Assembly (NCBI GenBank): GCA_030272585.1
Contig: BSYQ01000006.1
Span: 873,001-937,000 of the forward strand
Direction: 5' to 3'
Length of the DNA stretch: 64,000 nucleotides
Source: Bryopsis sp. KO-2023
Taxonomy: Eukaryota > Chlorophyta > Ulvophyceae > Bryopsidales > Bryopsidaceae
In this document: positions 35,482 through 47,189 of the stretch, one piece after another
Position numbering within the stretch: the stretch's first letter is position 1
How the letters are laid out: the number at the start of each line of letters is the position of its first letter
Translations under genes and position numbers: made by a program
The notes under the pieces: generated by a model
Told to the model about the DNA's origin: nothing
Databases searched by the model: none
The model's input: the letters and a program-made list of their open reading frames with translations, nothing else

Positions 35482-35535
35482 GGGATTTGAACCCTTAAAC
35501 TCGTCCTAACGGGTCTACATCATACACTCAATCAT
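35482..35535 (-). other. tRNA-like 3' half with B box
   Basis: On the minus strand this reads a perfect five-pair T arm, AAGGG-TTCAAAT-CCCTT, including a good B box, followed by AGTTGCC. A short CG-TTAGGA-CG hairpin before it would suit a class II variable arm (Leu or Ser type). The partner GGCAACT for the acceptor stem is not found within 100 nt upstream. It is therefore a fragment, an intron-containing tRNA that I cannot assemble, or a SINE relic. Confidence 0.35.
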
Positions 35536-35737
35536 ACATCCCACAATCTTCATTTCACAACCTATACACTTCAGCTCCCCTCGCTCCCCCCCCTCAAAAA
35601 AAACCAAACTTGTTTTTTCTCTTCTGCCCATTCATTCATTGGCAACTAGCCCCCCCAAAATGCTCCTTTTGTCAAGGGATACGAGCCCAATAGAAGCCCT
35701 GGAAAATCTTCTGTGGCCTTAGCGATTGGTCGATGAA

Positions 35738-37714
35738 TCAGACGGAATTTCTCCGCACAATTGGAAGGAAGAGCAAGTCTTTGCACCGACTCGAAGTACC
35801 GGCTTTGCAGTCGATCGGTTTGAAGTCCAAGGAAAAGCACATCCAAATCTACAATTAGAAACACAGTCACCATCACTATTACCTTCTCCTCCCCCCCCCC
35901 AAAAAAAAAGAAAAAAAAAAGCTTCACTGAATTTGGAAAATGAAGTGATACAGGATGAGCAGGGGAGGAAACAGGTCGGATTTGAAAGCGTTTATGGAGA
36001 GCTTCTCGGTTCATTCTTTAGCCTCGATGCAAAACATTTGAACAATAATAATAATAACAATTTGAATCAAATCAAAGCAACGAGACAGCACAAAAATAGA
36101 AAAGAACCTCCAATTTTGGTTTGGTTTAATTTTTGCTTGGTTGACATCAAATTTTCCAATCACCCAGTGGTTTTTCTACTCCATTGGAACGATTGTAGGT
36201 TTATATCTAGTCTCCTTTGTTTTTTCAAGCAAAAAAAAAAAATAGGTCTTCTGGACACTGAGGCACTCCCAGAATAAACCCACCCCACTGCAGAAAAAAT
36301 CAAAATCTTACCAAAGCAAACATGCTCAAAAAGGCAAACAGGCATCGACTGGAAAATGAAAAGCAAAAAAAACAAAAATGCAAAAACGCCAATGACTACT
36401 CACAGCATTTAATATAGCCGGGTTCCGTCCTGAGCAAACGAGGAGCGCTCTGGCGCCGGTTGCTGCCTTTATCGCATTCTCAAAGCCCCATCTGGAGTAG
36501 ACCCTGTCAGCGGATGGTGTGATTCCTGATGCCCCTAAAATACGCTGCATGACAGACAGCAAAAACACATCCCCCTCACTCTTACCAAATTTGGATTCTC
36601 ACCCCCCCCACCAACTCAAACAGGAAAAATTGGGCCAGGTCTTTGACGAGCTAGAACGCCAAATGATGGTACTTATCAAACAATACTACCACCAAAAAAT
36701 TTCGATCGTAAGCTTTTTATACAAGGCTGAGCAGAAGGAGCCCCTGGATGCTTGCACAACACTTTTTCTTTTTTCTTTTTTTTTTCTGTTACCATGAGAT
36801 CATACTTCTCCTTCAATTCCAGCGTCTTCTCAAAGTATTCCTTTTCGTTGGCTATGTAAGGCGCTGCGCAGGTTCCATGTTTCGTCCATTCGTGTTTCCA
36901 GAAAGAGTAATCGCTGCCATAAAACGACGGCCATTCGCTGGAGAGCCTTTCCATAACCTCATCCCCGAAGTCCACACGAAATTCTGCCGATTCGTCGCAA
37001 TATTGCGGCCAAGATCCATCGTTGCGATTTGGCCACAATCCATGGATAGTGAAGATGCTGCGAATATTCATTCGAACCATTCAGACATTTGCAGTGTGTA
37101 AACCAGGCCTCGAAATGATTCTGTAGATTTCTGTCATTTATCTGTTCTGTGTCATTTCCACTGGTGCTGGATTAACCTTACTCATCGTCTGGGTAATGCT
37201 TGCAACTCCTGCGGTTTTCTTCGGAGTCAAGCTGCTTGTGGGAATGCTTGCACACCCCACCAGCCCATTGTCTGCAAAAAACAAGGAAACCCCTCACTTG
37301 GATTGGATTCTGGTTTGCGATTTCAGAAACCTAAAGCTGGTGGTGTGGATCTCTCCCATCGACAGGGGAAGGAATTCTTTCATTCTGAGTTTTCTGAATG
37401 AAACCTGTGAATTGTTCAAGGCTTAACATGACAGCAGCAAAGAACCAAAATTCCGAGGTGATGAAGGATTCGACAGTGGCACCAGCTGAAAGGAAAAGTA
37501 ACGATAGGAAAACGCAACGTTAGGTTTTGGGCTGCTCAATTATCGTGTTTTTAAGGGTTGAGGAAAATTTGTCCATCTCCAGCAACACGTGGAGATTGTC
37601 GCAGCGACTTGTTCAAACTCACCGAGTCAGATAAAAAAAGTCGAAGTCAGCCGCAAGAGCCTGAACCGAAAATGCCCCGACTAGAACGGCAATCACCCCG
37701 AGATGCGTTGCCAT
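35738..37714 (-). CDS. Ribonuclease T2 (RNS2-like), secretory pathway
   Basis: A secreted or vacuolar endoribonuclease of the T2 family. Five exons (37623-37714, 37182-37271, 36793-37057, 36404-36544, 35738-35848) encode 232 aa with consistent phases. The signal peptide is MATHLGVIAVLVGAFSVQAL, followed by FDFFYLTRQWAGGVC, the usual mature start. Catalytic segment CAS I is TIHGLWPN and CAS II is FWKHEWTKHGTC, so both active-site His residues and the Glu/Lys are present. The C-terminal CFSLDFKPIDC motif matches plant RNS2 proteins. The start lies 96 bp from the J-protein start on the opposite strand. Confidence 0.92.
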
Positions 37715-37810
37715 TGCTTCAACCCCTGTTGCCACCGGAAATCGATTGCACCCTCCGATTTGTGACTTCGATTTTGGCCTTCGCTGTTTTACGGCACAAG
37801 CAGCAAGGAA

Positions 37811-40047
37811 ATGAAAACCGTCGAAAATCGGTCTGACTCACGATCTCGTGGGAGGGTGACTGTTCTCCACGCTGGTCCCCCAGCACAATCAAATGCAGTT
37901 CGATGCGTTCCGAAGCTTGGTCGCCCTGTTCCTCGAAACAAAATGATCGGCTCCGGTAAGATCTCCACTGGCCTCACCACCAGCGCACAGCTGGGCGCAG
38001 CGAAGGTCCCGACTCTCCGCCCAAAACGGGTGAAGCGATCGGTCACCACGCACTTCAAGGGCAACTCCAAGGCGGAAAGCGAAGAGCTGACCGATTTCTA
38101 TGCGATCCTGGACGCTACCCGTGAGACGTCAGGTGATCTGACTCGGGCTTCCAATAGGTTGTGGCTAAGGTGGCCGATAGTTTTTCTTGTTTTGGGTGTG
38201 TGGACTGAACTGGCTGTAGAATGGTTGGACGAATCGCCAACACATAAAGCCTGAGGCCTTGGCAACTGGTTGTGCAGCTGAGGAGCTCAAGGCAAAATAC
38301 AGGGCACTGCAAAAGCAGTACCATCCTGATGTGACTGGGGAACAGGTGAGAGGCAATGCAGGCAATAAATCATGTGCTCACATTTCCTACTATCCCAATC
38401 AATATGATTAAAAAGTCCTTACATAAACCACAGCAGGCTCTGGCTTGTTTCTCGACAAAGATGCAGGATGGTGGGTGGGTTGCAGGTGGCCAGTTGGGAC
38501 AATATGGTGGCAGTTGTGGGTGTATTTGTGTTTTCAGGGTAGTCTTTCTCATTTGGCTGCTGTTGATGTGGTTCAGGACATGAGTGCTCAGCTGAATCAG
38601 GCTTACAAGACACTCAGTGACCCAGAGCTGAAGGTAGGAATTGCAGAGGGATGAAAATCACAGCCGATTGTATAATTAGGGTTTTTCAGCGCAAAAAAAC
38701 GAGCAAACCTGATTTTGGAAATTGAACAAGCCTGATTTTTCTTTGACCGAATGTCCATGTTTGTTGTGGTATTTTGTTTTTGTCGACTTCCAGCCTCTCC
38801 TGTTCACAATTAACCGCAAGTTCTTGGTCAACCGTTCAATTTCCTATTCACAGGAGAGTTATGATCGTCGATTGAGCCGATTCCGAGTCAGGCACAAGGG
38901 AGAGCTGATAAGAACCCCAATGGAGGGTCCTGGGGTGATGGGGCCTATGCACCCTGGGGAGGTCCTCAGCCAGGAGCTTGTCCAAGTGCCTGATGGAGCA
39001 GATTTTCAAAGAGAAGGTCGCAAGCTTGTGGTGTGGATGAGGGAATGGGCAAAGACTTTCGTTTTTGCATCCGATCTCCCCTTGCCCATGCCCCTGCAGG
39101 TGAGTTTGCGGAAACCTGGTTAAAATGAAGGGAATTTTCAAGATTTTGTTTTTCAAGTTTGAGAGTGCATCAGGAACATATAATTTATGGTTGGCTGGGG
39201 TTTGGGGTAGTACACACAACATATACATTGTATAAGGTGATTGTCCAATTGGTGTGGTAGTAACAGCACATAGACATCCCTGAAAATCAAAGTATGCTTA
39301 TATTAGTAAGGGTCTGATTTTCAGCATTGGGTGGATGGAATGGACAAGTGTTGATAATAACAGGCAATACAGGAAAATGGAAGTGAACCTGTTGCAGTTT
39401 CTCAGGTGTAATGTCTCCGATTCTTTTCTTTCCTTGTAGTGCGATGATATCGACAGTGGCCTGAGGCTGGCGTTCATTGCGACGGAGCGCAACCGAATCA
39501 TGTCTGTCGGTGAGCTGGTTTTCTTGGTGGTGCCTGACGAAGAAGCCCAGTCGTGGGCTGTGGAGGTCAGACGAATCAGTGTCGTCAGGCCGGGGCCGAT
39601 TCCTGGAGAGGATCGAGTTTTGCAAGCTTTCAAAGATGCATTGAGGTGAGGCCTCATTCTGCTCAGGAAAATTCCTGCAGTTTGAGGTGAAAATGCGAAC
39701 GATGCCACCACAGAGAAGCCTCTGTTCCAACTTGTTAGACTTGCCCCCTGCTTCCCCAAGTTGTATGTTCATATGTGGATGACCCACCCTGAAGCTTTTT
39801 GGTGGAAGGATTTCCGGAGGGCTGGTGAAAACAGCTGGTTGTGTTTTCTTTCTGCAGGGATAAGGCTTCGTGTGCTGCGGGGAAGAAGAAAGGAGGTATG
39901 TTTGAGTTGACGGGACTTGCAGCTGCTGCATTCGCTCAGTTCATGCCTGCTCTGGTCACTCTTCCTGTTCGACGCATGGATGGAGCCGCGTACGAAGCCT
40001 ACCATCTCAAACATGCAGAGGAAGACTTCGAGAAGGGGGCATTCTGA
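37811..40047 (+). CDS. J-domain (DnaJ-like) protein with a novel C-terminal region
   Basis: A type III Hsp40 co-chaperone candidate. Six exons (37811-38120, 38278-38345, 38538-38633, 38854-39099, 39440-39645, 39858-40047) encode 371 aa. The N-terminal 85 or so residues are basic and Ser/Thr/Pro-rich and could be a plastid or mitochondrial targeting sequence. The J domain spans about residues 93-170: DFYAILDAT, helix II KAKYRALQKQY, the essential HPD in YHPDVTGEQ, and a helix IV NQAYKTLSDPELK. There is no Gly/Phe region or zinc finger. The C-terminal 190 residues (VWMREWAKTF, LRLAFIATERNR, AAAFAQFMP) match nothing that I recognise. The start could instead be the ATG near 37943. Confidence 0.8.
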
Positions 40048-40689
40048 GTTCAGGGGACACAGAAGTTAAAAATGCCGAAAACAAAAAGTTACAAAGTTAA
40101 AAATGTCACGAATTTCGACAGAAGGAACGTGTTGAGTCTGGATTAGAACGGGGGGGGGGGGGAGAGGTGGTTGCGTAGCATCCCCCCCAAGGGATGACGA
40201 AAATCTTGGAAGAAGAAGAATTTCTTGTTTTTTTTGGTTTCACAGTAGTTTTGGAGCAAGCCGAAGGATGATTTTGGCTGAATATTTCTTTTGAGAGGAT
40301 TACTATGTAGTAGTACCTGTTGCACAGGGAGTTGAGGGTTGCTTGTGTATACTAAACGAATGACTTGGAATCCTGAGGGCCGATGCTGAGCACGGCTGAA
40401 AAATGGAGAGTGGTGGTGTCTGGGATGTGTAATGTGCAGTTGTAAGCTATGTTGGCATTTATTTGACATTCAAAAGGATGAGGCACCTGATTGTTGGCAT
40501 ATTTTTTGTTGGAATGCTGTGAAGTGTTGATGTTAACTCACATTTCCCTGCTGTGGGGCGCTGCTGCTGTTGCTTGCAAACGGCCTCCGAATGTAATTCG
40601 CCGATTTGAGCTGGATAAACAAACCTCGCCGACTTATTTTTTGCTCTTTTTTCGTACCCCCCCCCAAAGAAAGGAAGAACAAAAAAGAC
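40048..40689. other. Intergenic region
   Basis: The 3' flank of the J-protein gene, with a G(12) tract near 40150. No gene is seen. Confidence 0.4.
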
Positions 40690-41097
40690 TGAACAACAGT
40701 GGTTAATGATTGAAGTGGCCAAAAACAACACTCATAGAATGAAACACAACAGTGAGGTTGGTTCCTGGGACTTTTCTTGAAACTGTTGCAGCTTGTGTAA
40801 AGATTGGAAAGCTGACTGTGGATCAGATACTTGAGTCGAATGAATAAAACACCATAGAGATATTTTGAGCAAGGCCATTTTTTTTCCTCCAAGTCCCATG
40901 GATGAGTACAAACAATGACCTCCACACAATTTTTTTTCTCTTTCACAATTCTCATTTAAATGATGTTTTTACTTCCACTTGTTCGACCTGAGCACAAACG
41001 TTTTCTCAAACTTCCCCACTGACAAAGATAACTATCTTTTTAACTAACATTTTATTTTTAGACCATAGAAATTCACAGACCCACACTCCTTTTTTTT

Positions 41098-41478
41098 TCA
41101 CCTAATGCTCTTTATGCAACTCTTCGAAAGTAATAAACTATTGTAATCTAATTTGAATTTCTTTGGTTTTGAAACATTTGAATTTTTTTTTTCCTGCTGA
41201 TCCAAATTCTTTCTTTTTTTTTTGACAAAACTCCTCATCACTTCCTGAACGAGAAGGTCTCCACGATCACCGCCCAAGAGGCTGTCAATGCAATATTTCC
41301 CCCACGTTCTTTTTTTCTCTGTCGCGCTTGTCGTGCTGGTTTCTTCACTCGGCGAAAACAAAAGCCGCCGTCCACACTTGCTTTCACCCGCTTTAACTTC
41401 TCCATTCTTATTTGACTCCGACTGGGAAGGAACTTTAGGTCCACCAGAACTCTCACTGTTAAGCTCCAGGCGAGACAA
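41098..41478 (-). CDS. Conserved reading frame of unknown function (right arm)
   Basis: The counterpart of the frame at 5650-6031. It keeps long identical blocks (KNGEVKAGESKCGRRLLF, IDSLLG, RGDLLVQEV) and shows in-frame indels. The final residues differ because the stop used on the left has been lost or shifted. The function is unknown. Confidence 0.3.
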   Translation of the reverse strand: MSRLELNSESSGGPKVPSQSESNKNGEVKAGESKCGRRLLFSPSEETSTTSATEKKRTWGKYCIDSLLGGDRGDLLVQEVMRSFVKKKRKNLDQQEKKNSNVSKPKKFKLDYNSLLLSKSCIKSIR

Positions 41479-42666
41479 ACGCGACGCACGGCTCGAACTC
41501 TTCTTCTAACTTTTGCTGACGAGCTCTGGTATCCCACAAGCACAATCAAAGGACGGCTGATGGAGATTTTGAGCTTTTCAAAAATAGGCTAGCACGGTGA
41601 TTAATGGCACGACCACCGACTCCGCGAGCAGATCATAGAAAAGAAGCACAAGGGAGGCCCGTGGTCTAACGGAAACTTTCTCAGTGACTGGCGGCTCCAA
41701 AAACGAACGCCGGAGAAGCAATCAGGAGAAACGACAGAAGTTTCTGTCATCCAGCACGCAGATGATCAAGACAGCCATCGACTCCACGGAACGACCACAC
41801 AAAAGGAGCCCAAAAACTCACAAGTCGACACCGCGGAAAAGAGTGAACGACTTTCGACGCCACTTAAAACCAGGCGGAAGAGTTCTAGAACAGATCTGTT
41901 TTCGATGATGTTATTCCAACCCAGTTTAGGAACATGAAAAAGAGCGACTGCTCGACTGCACGAATAGAGCAACTTACTGTTGTTTCCATCTTGTGTTGTG
42001 TATTTAAAAAAACTCCTCGACTTCCTGTGCACACTCTCACGGTAACGAAAACTATCTGTCGCAGGTGGGTGCAAGTTCGCTGCGCCGGCTTTTCTGTGCG
42101 AGCTGCGATTACTGAAGCACCGCCTTGGTTGGTGTGTCGGTCTACAATGCTGCCATGTCTGTCCAGTTTGAATCCACCCAAGGTTTTCCACAATTTGGAG
42201 AAATGGGTGCTTTTTCCGAAAATGAAGGGCTCTGGACATTTGTTGAATCGTTTGGGGCTTTGGCATCGGGGATCTAAGACAAGCTCAGGCATGTGTGGCA
42301 TGTCGACAGATGCAAACATCGTAGAGAATACCGAAACATTCCATTCAAAGGAGTTGTGAATGCATCGATTGGATCTTGTTGGAAATGGCAGGTTGTTTGT
42401 TTGGCTTCGAAAATCCCAACCGTGGCGAACTTCTTTTTTGGGGGTTCGAAAAAAACCTTGATAACTAGATGTATCGAGGGATTTGGATTAAACATGGAGA
42501 AAATGGGACTTGATTGTCCTTATTCTGTTGTGCATGCCAGAGTGAATGGGTTTCTGGGTGGTGGTTGACGATGGTGCGAATGCACTATGAACTGGGGCTC
42601 CATGCATGGACTGACCATCTTATGATGATGATTGCATTCGAATGCGATCGATCGCATGATATCATG

Positions 42667-42855
42667 CCATGGCAATCTGGCCAAAGGAATCAAGGGGGGT
42701 GACCTTGATCGCTGGAAGCTCTTCAGGTTCTGGCAAAGTGAATTCCTTGAGGGAGCGCTCACAATCTGCTGCTGGGGGATTCTTCACCAAGAAGGCGGGC
42801 CCCAAAGCTTGGCAAATTGGGTGTGTTGTCTTATCTGCTGAAGCATGGAGTCCGC
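42667..42855 (-). pseudogene. Detached fragment of the Cys-rich-domain exon (right arm)
   Basis: Same structure as 4421-4650 on the opposite strand. It starts at the exon acceptor, continues through GLHASADK and CQALGPAFLVKN, is deleted between LPEPE and ELPAIKV, and ends at FGQIAMA. It is open throughout because it lacks the AACCAAACC insertion. The shared deletion shows that it arose before the arms were duplicated. Confidence 0.75.
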
Positions 42856-42956
42856 CTGGATACTGCAGATTAGTAATGGACTGGCGCCTCATATCGTTTC
42901 CCCCACAGTTGTCCGACATAGCCCAATGAGATCACGATCAATTCGGCGTCTCCATT

Positions 42957-43241
42957 GGTGTGGTTGGACTGGCAGCCATCATTTTTATTTTCGTTGCTGG
43001 GATTTACATTGTTTTAACTGTGAAGCAAATTTTTGATGTGCTTTTTTCTGGGTTGGAAGAATGGGTGGAAAGAGAGAATCCAGGAAGTGAATTGCCGACC
43101 ACCAAATATGGACTTTTAGCCGAGGCAGCTAACAGCTTGTCCAAAAATTCCAAGGCGTTTTTGATTCGGAAGAAGGAGGCTTATATGGAGAAAATCTCTT
43201 CTCGATTTTTCAAAAGCTCTCCTGTTGAATCGAGGTGTTGA
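42957..43241 (+). pseudogene. Membrane-domain tail fragment fused to the upstream module of genes A/E
   Basis: The left part (to about 42990) is the GVVGLA-encoding upstream module also seen at 3964-4000 and 63170-63210. The right part is the last transmembrane helix and cytoplasmic tail of a family member (IFIFVAGIYIVLTVKQIFDV, then EEWVERENPGSELPT), ending at a stop at 43241. The tail matches the ends of genes C and D (KQIFDV, LPTSNF) but is diverged from both. About 1800 residues are missing, so this is a deletion product that joins the two ends of a gene. Confidence 0.75.
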
Positions 43242-43577
43242 AAGCAGAAAGATCTATTGGGTCTGGCGTTGATGGCAATTTTTCTTTTTGCCCCGTATAC
43301 GGATTGTATTATTTTTCTTTTAGGGGGGGGGGAGTTGTGGGTCAATGGTGACATTCTTGCAGCATTTTTGATCCTTTTTTTTCCAGTATTTCAGTTGTGG
43401 GTGATGTCTATTTTTTGTTGTATTGACTCAGCAGACTCCCACGGGTGGGGTGTTTTTGTTTTTTGTTTTTTTTTGTTGTTTTTTTATCTTCTTGAAGGAT
43501 GGCTGATGGATCCATATTTTTTTTTGATAATATGATTGTTGGTATTTGGTTGCGATAGGAGCAGAATGACTCATCAG
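43242..43577. other. Flank of the hAT insertion
   Basis: T/G-rich sequence with a G(10) tract, then the motif GCGATAGGAGCAGA and the target duplication CTCATCAG at 43570-43577. The same motif, uninterrupted, occurs at 4333-4365. Confidence 0.6.
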
Positions 43578-43589
43578 CATACTATGGAT

Positions 43590-43885
43590 CCGACACCGAT
43601 ATGTCGGCGTCCGACTTTCCCGATAACCGATAAACGTCGGTCCCAGACAGATCCGATATTGCCGACCTCCGACATAATCGTTCCGACTTAGTCGATGGGC
43701 CGATCTGATCGGCCCGACTATACTTTGTCGGCCCGACTGTTCCGATAAATAACGGCCGACTGTCCAGTTCCTGCTTCAAAACCAGATCGGATCGGGGTCG
43801 GGGTCGGCGTTTGCCGACTTAAACGGTTTCTGTCCGGTAAAATCGGATCGGCGCCGATCATGATCGGCGCCGATCCGATCATCGA
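43590..43885. repeat. Left subterminal motif array of the hAT element
   Basis: Dense copies of CCGAC/GTCGG, CCGAT/ATCGG and CGGATCGG in both orientations. The block AAACCAGATCGGATCGG near 43780 recurs, in the same orientation, at about 50008 in the right array. Such arrays are usual transposase-binding regions in hAT elements. Confidence 0.6.
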
Positions 43886-44273
43886 TCACGATCAAATCTG
43901 GTTCAGTTGTTCACACCCGGGATCGTTCGTCGGTGTATGAGAACCTGAAACCGTCTTTTTTCCGTGCTTTTCCGTGAAGATGCGTGGAAACCGTAAAAAA
44001 CAGCAACCGCGATTTCTGCACCGTACAATACCCCCCCCGAACGCAGACGTAAGGGGGCCAGTACTATCTCGACAGACCCAGCAGCGGCGGAGCTCAGATT
44101 CAGTTAACCCACGCCGAGCACCAGAAGGATCTACGCCATCGGCTGGAATTGGAACTGGAAGCCGTACTGGAGCAGGGCAACTATCAGCCACCGGTGAGCG
44201 CAGCAACAAACCGTCACTGAGCAGGGGGTTGGGCCTGTCCCTAGAAAGTGTGAAAATAGTTTTCATTTGAAAG

Positions 44274-46593
44274 GTGCTACAAACAGTGACAGTGTTTTGG
44301 CCAACTTGTGGCTGCCCTGCAGTTGATGTTCCATCCCACAGTTCAGCACAGACAGGTGTGCCCAACCCGGTCCGGAGCAGCAAGTGGGTGGATGCCCTTT
44401 TTGTACATGATGCTGAGGGAAAAATGGAGGTTTTTGTTGATGAGCTGGAGAAACCGATCGTGACCTGTAGGATCTGTTCAGCTCGGTTGGTGTTTAAAAA
44501 GGGTGGGCGGACCCCATTGGTGGGCCATGCCAGAAAGCATGGCCTGGGCACGAGGGAACAAATGCGGTTTGCAGTTCAGATGGGGTTTCGGGAACAGCTT
44601 AATCAGATTCAGAATGGGGGGCACCGGATGGCATCGTTTGGGACTCAAAGAACATTGCCTTTCGTGTCGAAATGGAGCAGCCAGAGCCGGGAGTACAAGA
44701 AATATCGGCATCAGGTCATGAAGTTCGTGGTCAGCACCGGAGCACCGTTCAGAGCAGTGGAGGATGTGCAATTCAGGGCCATGTGCACCTCTCTGAATGC
44801 ATCAGCACCGCCTCTGAGTGCAAAGACAATCTCTCACCAGGTCGGGGTGGCAGCCGAGGCCCTCATGAAACAGATCAGGGATGAAAACTTGGCCAGATTC
44901 AGACCCTGTTTTGTTGCAGACGGCTGGTCACAGAGCCCCAACCACTGGTTTGCCATGGGCGCCGTGTATATTCACAGAGATACTGATCAGGATCTGTTTC
45001 AACTGAAGCGGATCAGTTTGGGTACCTGGGATCTGAAGGGGAATTGTGACGCTGATGATATAAGGAAAAAAATGGATCAGATTCGGATTGAGTATAACCT
45101 TACCGGGTACAGGGCCAGTATAGTAACTGATCATGAGGCCAGGATGGGAGCTGCGTGTGAGCGGGCGGAACTGTATGACTGGCACGGATGCGGAACCCAC
45201 AGAATCAACCTCGGGGTCAGAAAAGCTCTCAAAAACATATCTGCTCCGTTGGATGACCTGATCAGTACGGTACACCGGCTCTGTGTGCATATCATGGGCT
45301 CCGCAACACAATGGGAAACATTCAAGGCTATTCAGTTGGCGCGGTTGGACAGGGAGCAGGCTGAGCAGGATATTCTCGAGATCACACGTGCAACAGAAGC
45401 TGAGATGAGAAGTGAAGCCAGCCACAATGTGAGCAGTGAGGGTCAGAATGAGGGTGTCACTACAGCTCAGGGGCAGGGTCAGAACCCGGGTGGCAGTCAG
45501 AATCAGGGGCAGGCTGCAAGTATGGATCAGAATCCGGTTCAGGAGGACGAGGATGCCCCCCCCATATACTCATCTGATGAAGACACATGTCCTGATGATG
45601 GAGACGATGTGGAAGAAGAAGAAGACTGTCCAGGTCCGGTCAGGAAATCGCAGCGGGTTCTGAGACTGACCCTGCCTGTTGAAACCAGGTGGAACAACGT
45701 GGTACATGATCCATCGGTTCCTGATCCTGAAGGAGGACGTGCAGGAATTGTCACAAACATTACCGGATCAGTATCAGGTGACGGAAGAACAATGGGAACA
45801 GCTCAGGGTGCTGCATTCGATTCTGAGGCCATACAAGGAGGCAACCAAACGGATGGAGGCGGAAAAAACTGTGACGTGCTCGCTGGTTCTGATGGTCATG
45901 GCCAGGATCAGTCAACACATCGATGAAATGCGCATTGATGATCTGGAACTAGACTTGTTCAGAATCAGTATCAGATCCTGTATGGACGAACAGTTTGACG
46001 ATCCCAATTGGCTCCGTGCCGTGGGCTGTATGCAACAGCTGGATCCGTCACGATTGCGATTGGATGATCCTGTTATCACCCAGTATCTGTGGGGATCAGA
46101 TGGGTTCCAGTATTTAAAATCAGAGTGGTCTCGGAGCGATTTGTGGATTGCTGATGTGTTCAAGGAGTGTGAGAAACTGGTTCAAGATATCAAAGGAAGA
46201 CATGGGCAAGAGGGTGGATCAGGGGGTTGTGGAAGTGACGAGGGCTCCAACAAGAAAGGGGCGAGACCCAAGTATGATTGGCTCACATCTGTGGATCCTG
46301 CTGCTGACCAGTACGGTACTGTAACGGATGAGTGGCACCGGTACTGTGGGATGAGGGCAACCCCCTTGACAAGCGTTCCAGGTTCAGGTCTGGAATGGTG
46401 GAGAATAAATCAGGCTCTGTATCCGAATGTTGCAGTTCTGGCAGCAGAATATTTGTGCGTACCTGCCTCCAGTGCCTCGGTGGAACGGATGTTCAGTGTC
46501 AACGGCCATCAACTCAATAAACGCCGACGACTGATTGAACACAGTAAGGTACGGGATCTGACCATGCTGCGGGATAATCTGGATTTGATTTAG
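44274..46593 (+). pseudogene. hAT transposase with an apparent frameshift
   Basis: Two overlapping frames together give one transposase. The first (to about 45695) has a BED-type zinc finger (CRICSARLVF...HARKHG), a catalytic-core-like region and a long acidic/Gln insert (DGDDVEEEEDC), ending at the VETRWN motif. The second (from about 45700 to 46593) continues WYMIHRFLILKED and ends with the hAT dimerisation motif PASSASVERMFS. The join falls exactly at the conserved TRWN...W motif, so a single-base indel near 45690-45705 is the simplest reading. A small intron or programmed shift is less likely. A possible 5' exon begins at ATG 43980 and ends at a GTAAGG donor, but I could not match its phase. 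Confidence 0.8.
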
Positions 46594-46652
46594 TTTCATT
46601 TGCTCTCTGCATCTGGTGCACCTTATGTTACCGTTTTTTTTGTTTGGTGGTT

Positions 46653-47035
46653 TTGGTTTTCAAGAAGGGTCTGGTTCAGAGCTGCCTCTGATCAGAGGGA
46701 TTGGTGTGGTTGTTTTGGTTTTCAAGAAGGGTCTGGTTCAGAGCTGCCTCTGATCAGAGGGATTCGTTTGTTTGTTTTGGTTTTCAAGAAGGGTCTGGTT
46801 CAGAGCTGCCTCTGATCAGAGGGATTGGTGTGGTTGTTTTGGTTTTCAAGAAGGGTCTGGTTCAGAGCTGCCTCTGATCAGAGGGATTCGTTTGTTTGTT
46901 TTGGTTTTCAAGAAGGGTCTGGTTCAGAGCTGCCTCTGATCAGAGGGATTGGTGTGGTTGTTTTGGTTTTCAAGAAGGGTCTGGTTCAGAGCTGCCTCTG
47001 ATCAGAGGGATTGGTGTGGTTGTTTTCGGTTTTTG
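46653..47035. repeat. 62-bp tandem repeat, about six copies
   Basis: Each unit contains GGTTTTCAAGAAGGGTCTGG followed by TCAGAGCTGCCTCTGATCAG. Two end variants (TTGGTGTGGTTG and TTCGTTTGTTTG) alternate in part, suggesting expansion of a two-unit block. It lies just after the transposase stop. Confidence 0.85.
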
Positions 47036-47189
47036 TTATGTTGTGTAACAGATGATAACATGAACCAGTGTTAAACTCTCAAGACACAAACTTGCTTTCA
47101 AACTCTGTTTAAAAGATCTCCAGCCCCGGTTTATAACCCACAAACCAAAACCTGATCAGATCCCAATCTGAATCAGTCTATATAAAAAA

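Larger units (their letters stand above)
40690..42990 (-). repeat. Right arm of the large inverted duplication
   Basis: The reverse-complement copy of 3964-6985, without the MITE and without a 36-bp insertion found near 4950-4990 in the left arm. It ends at the point where the upstream module of genes A and E is joined to a membrane-domain fragment (42957 onward). Confidence 0.8.
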
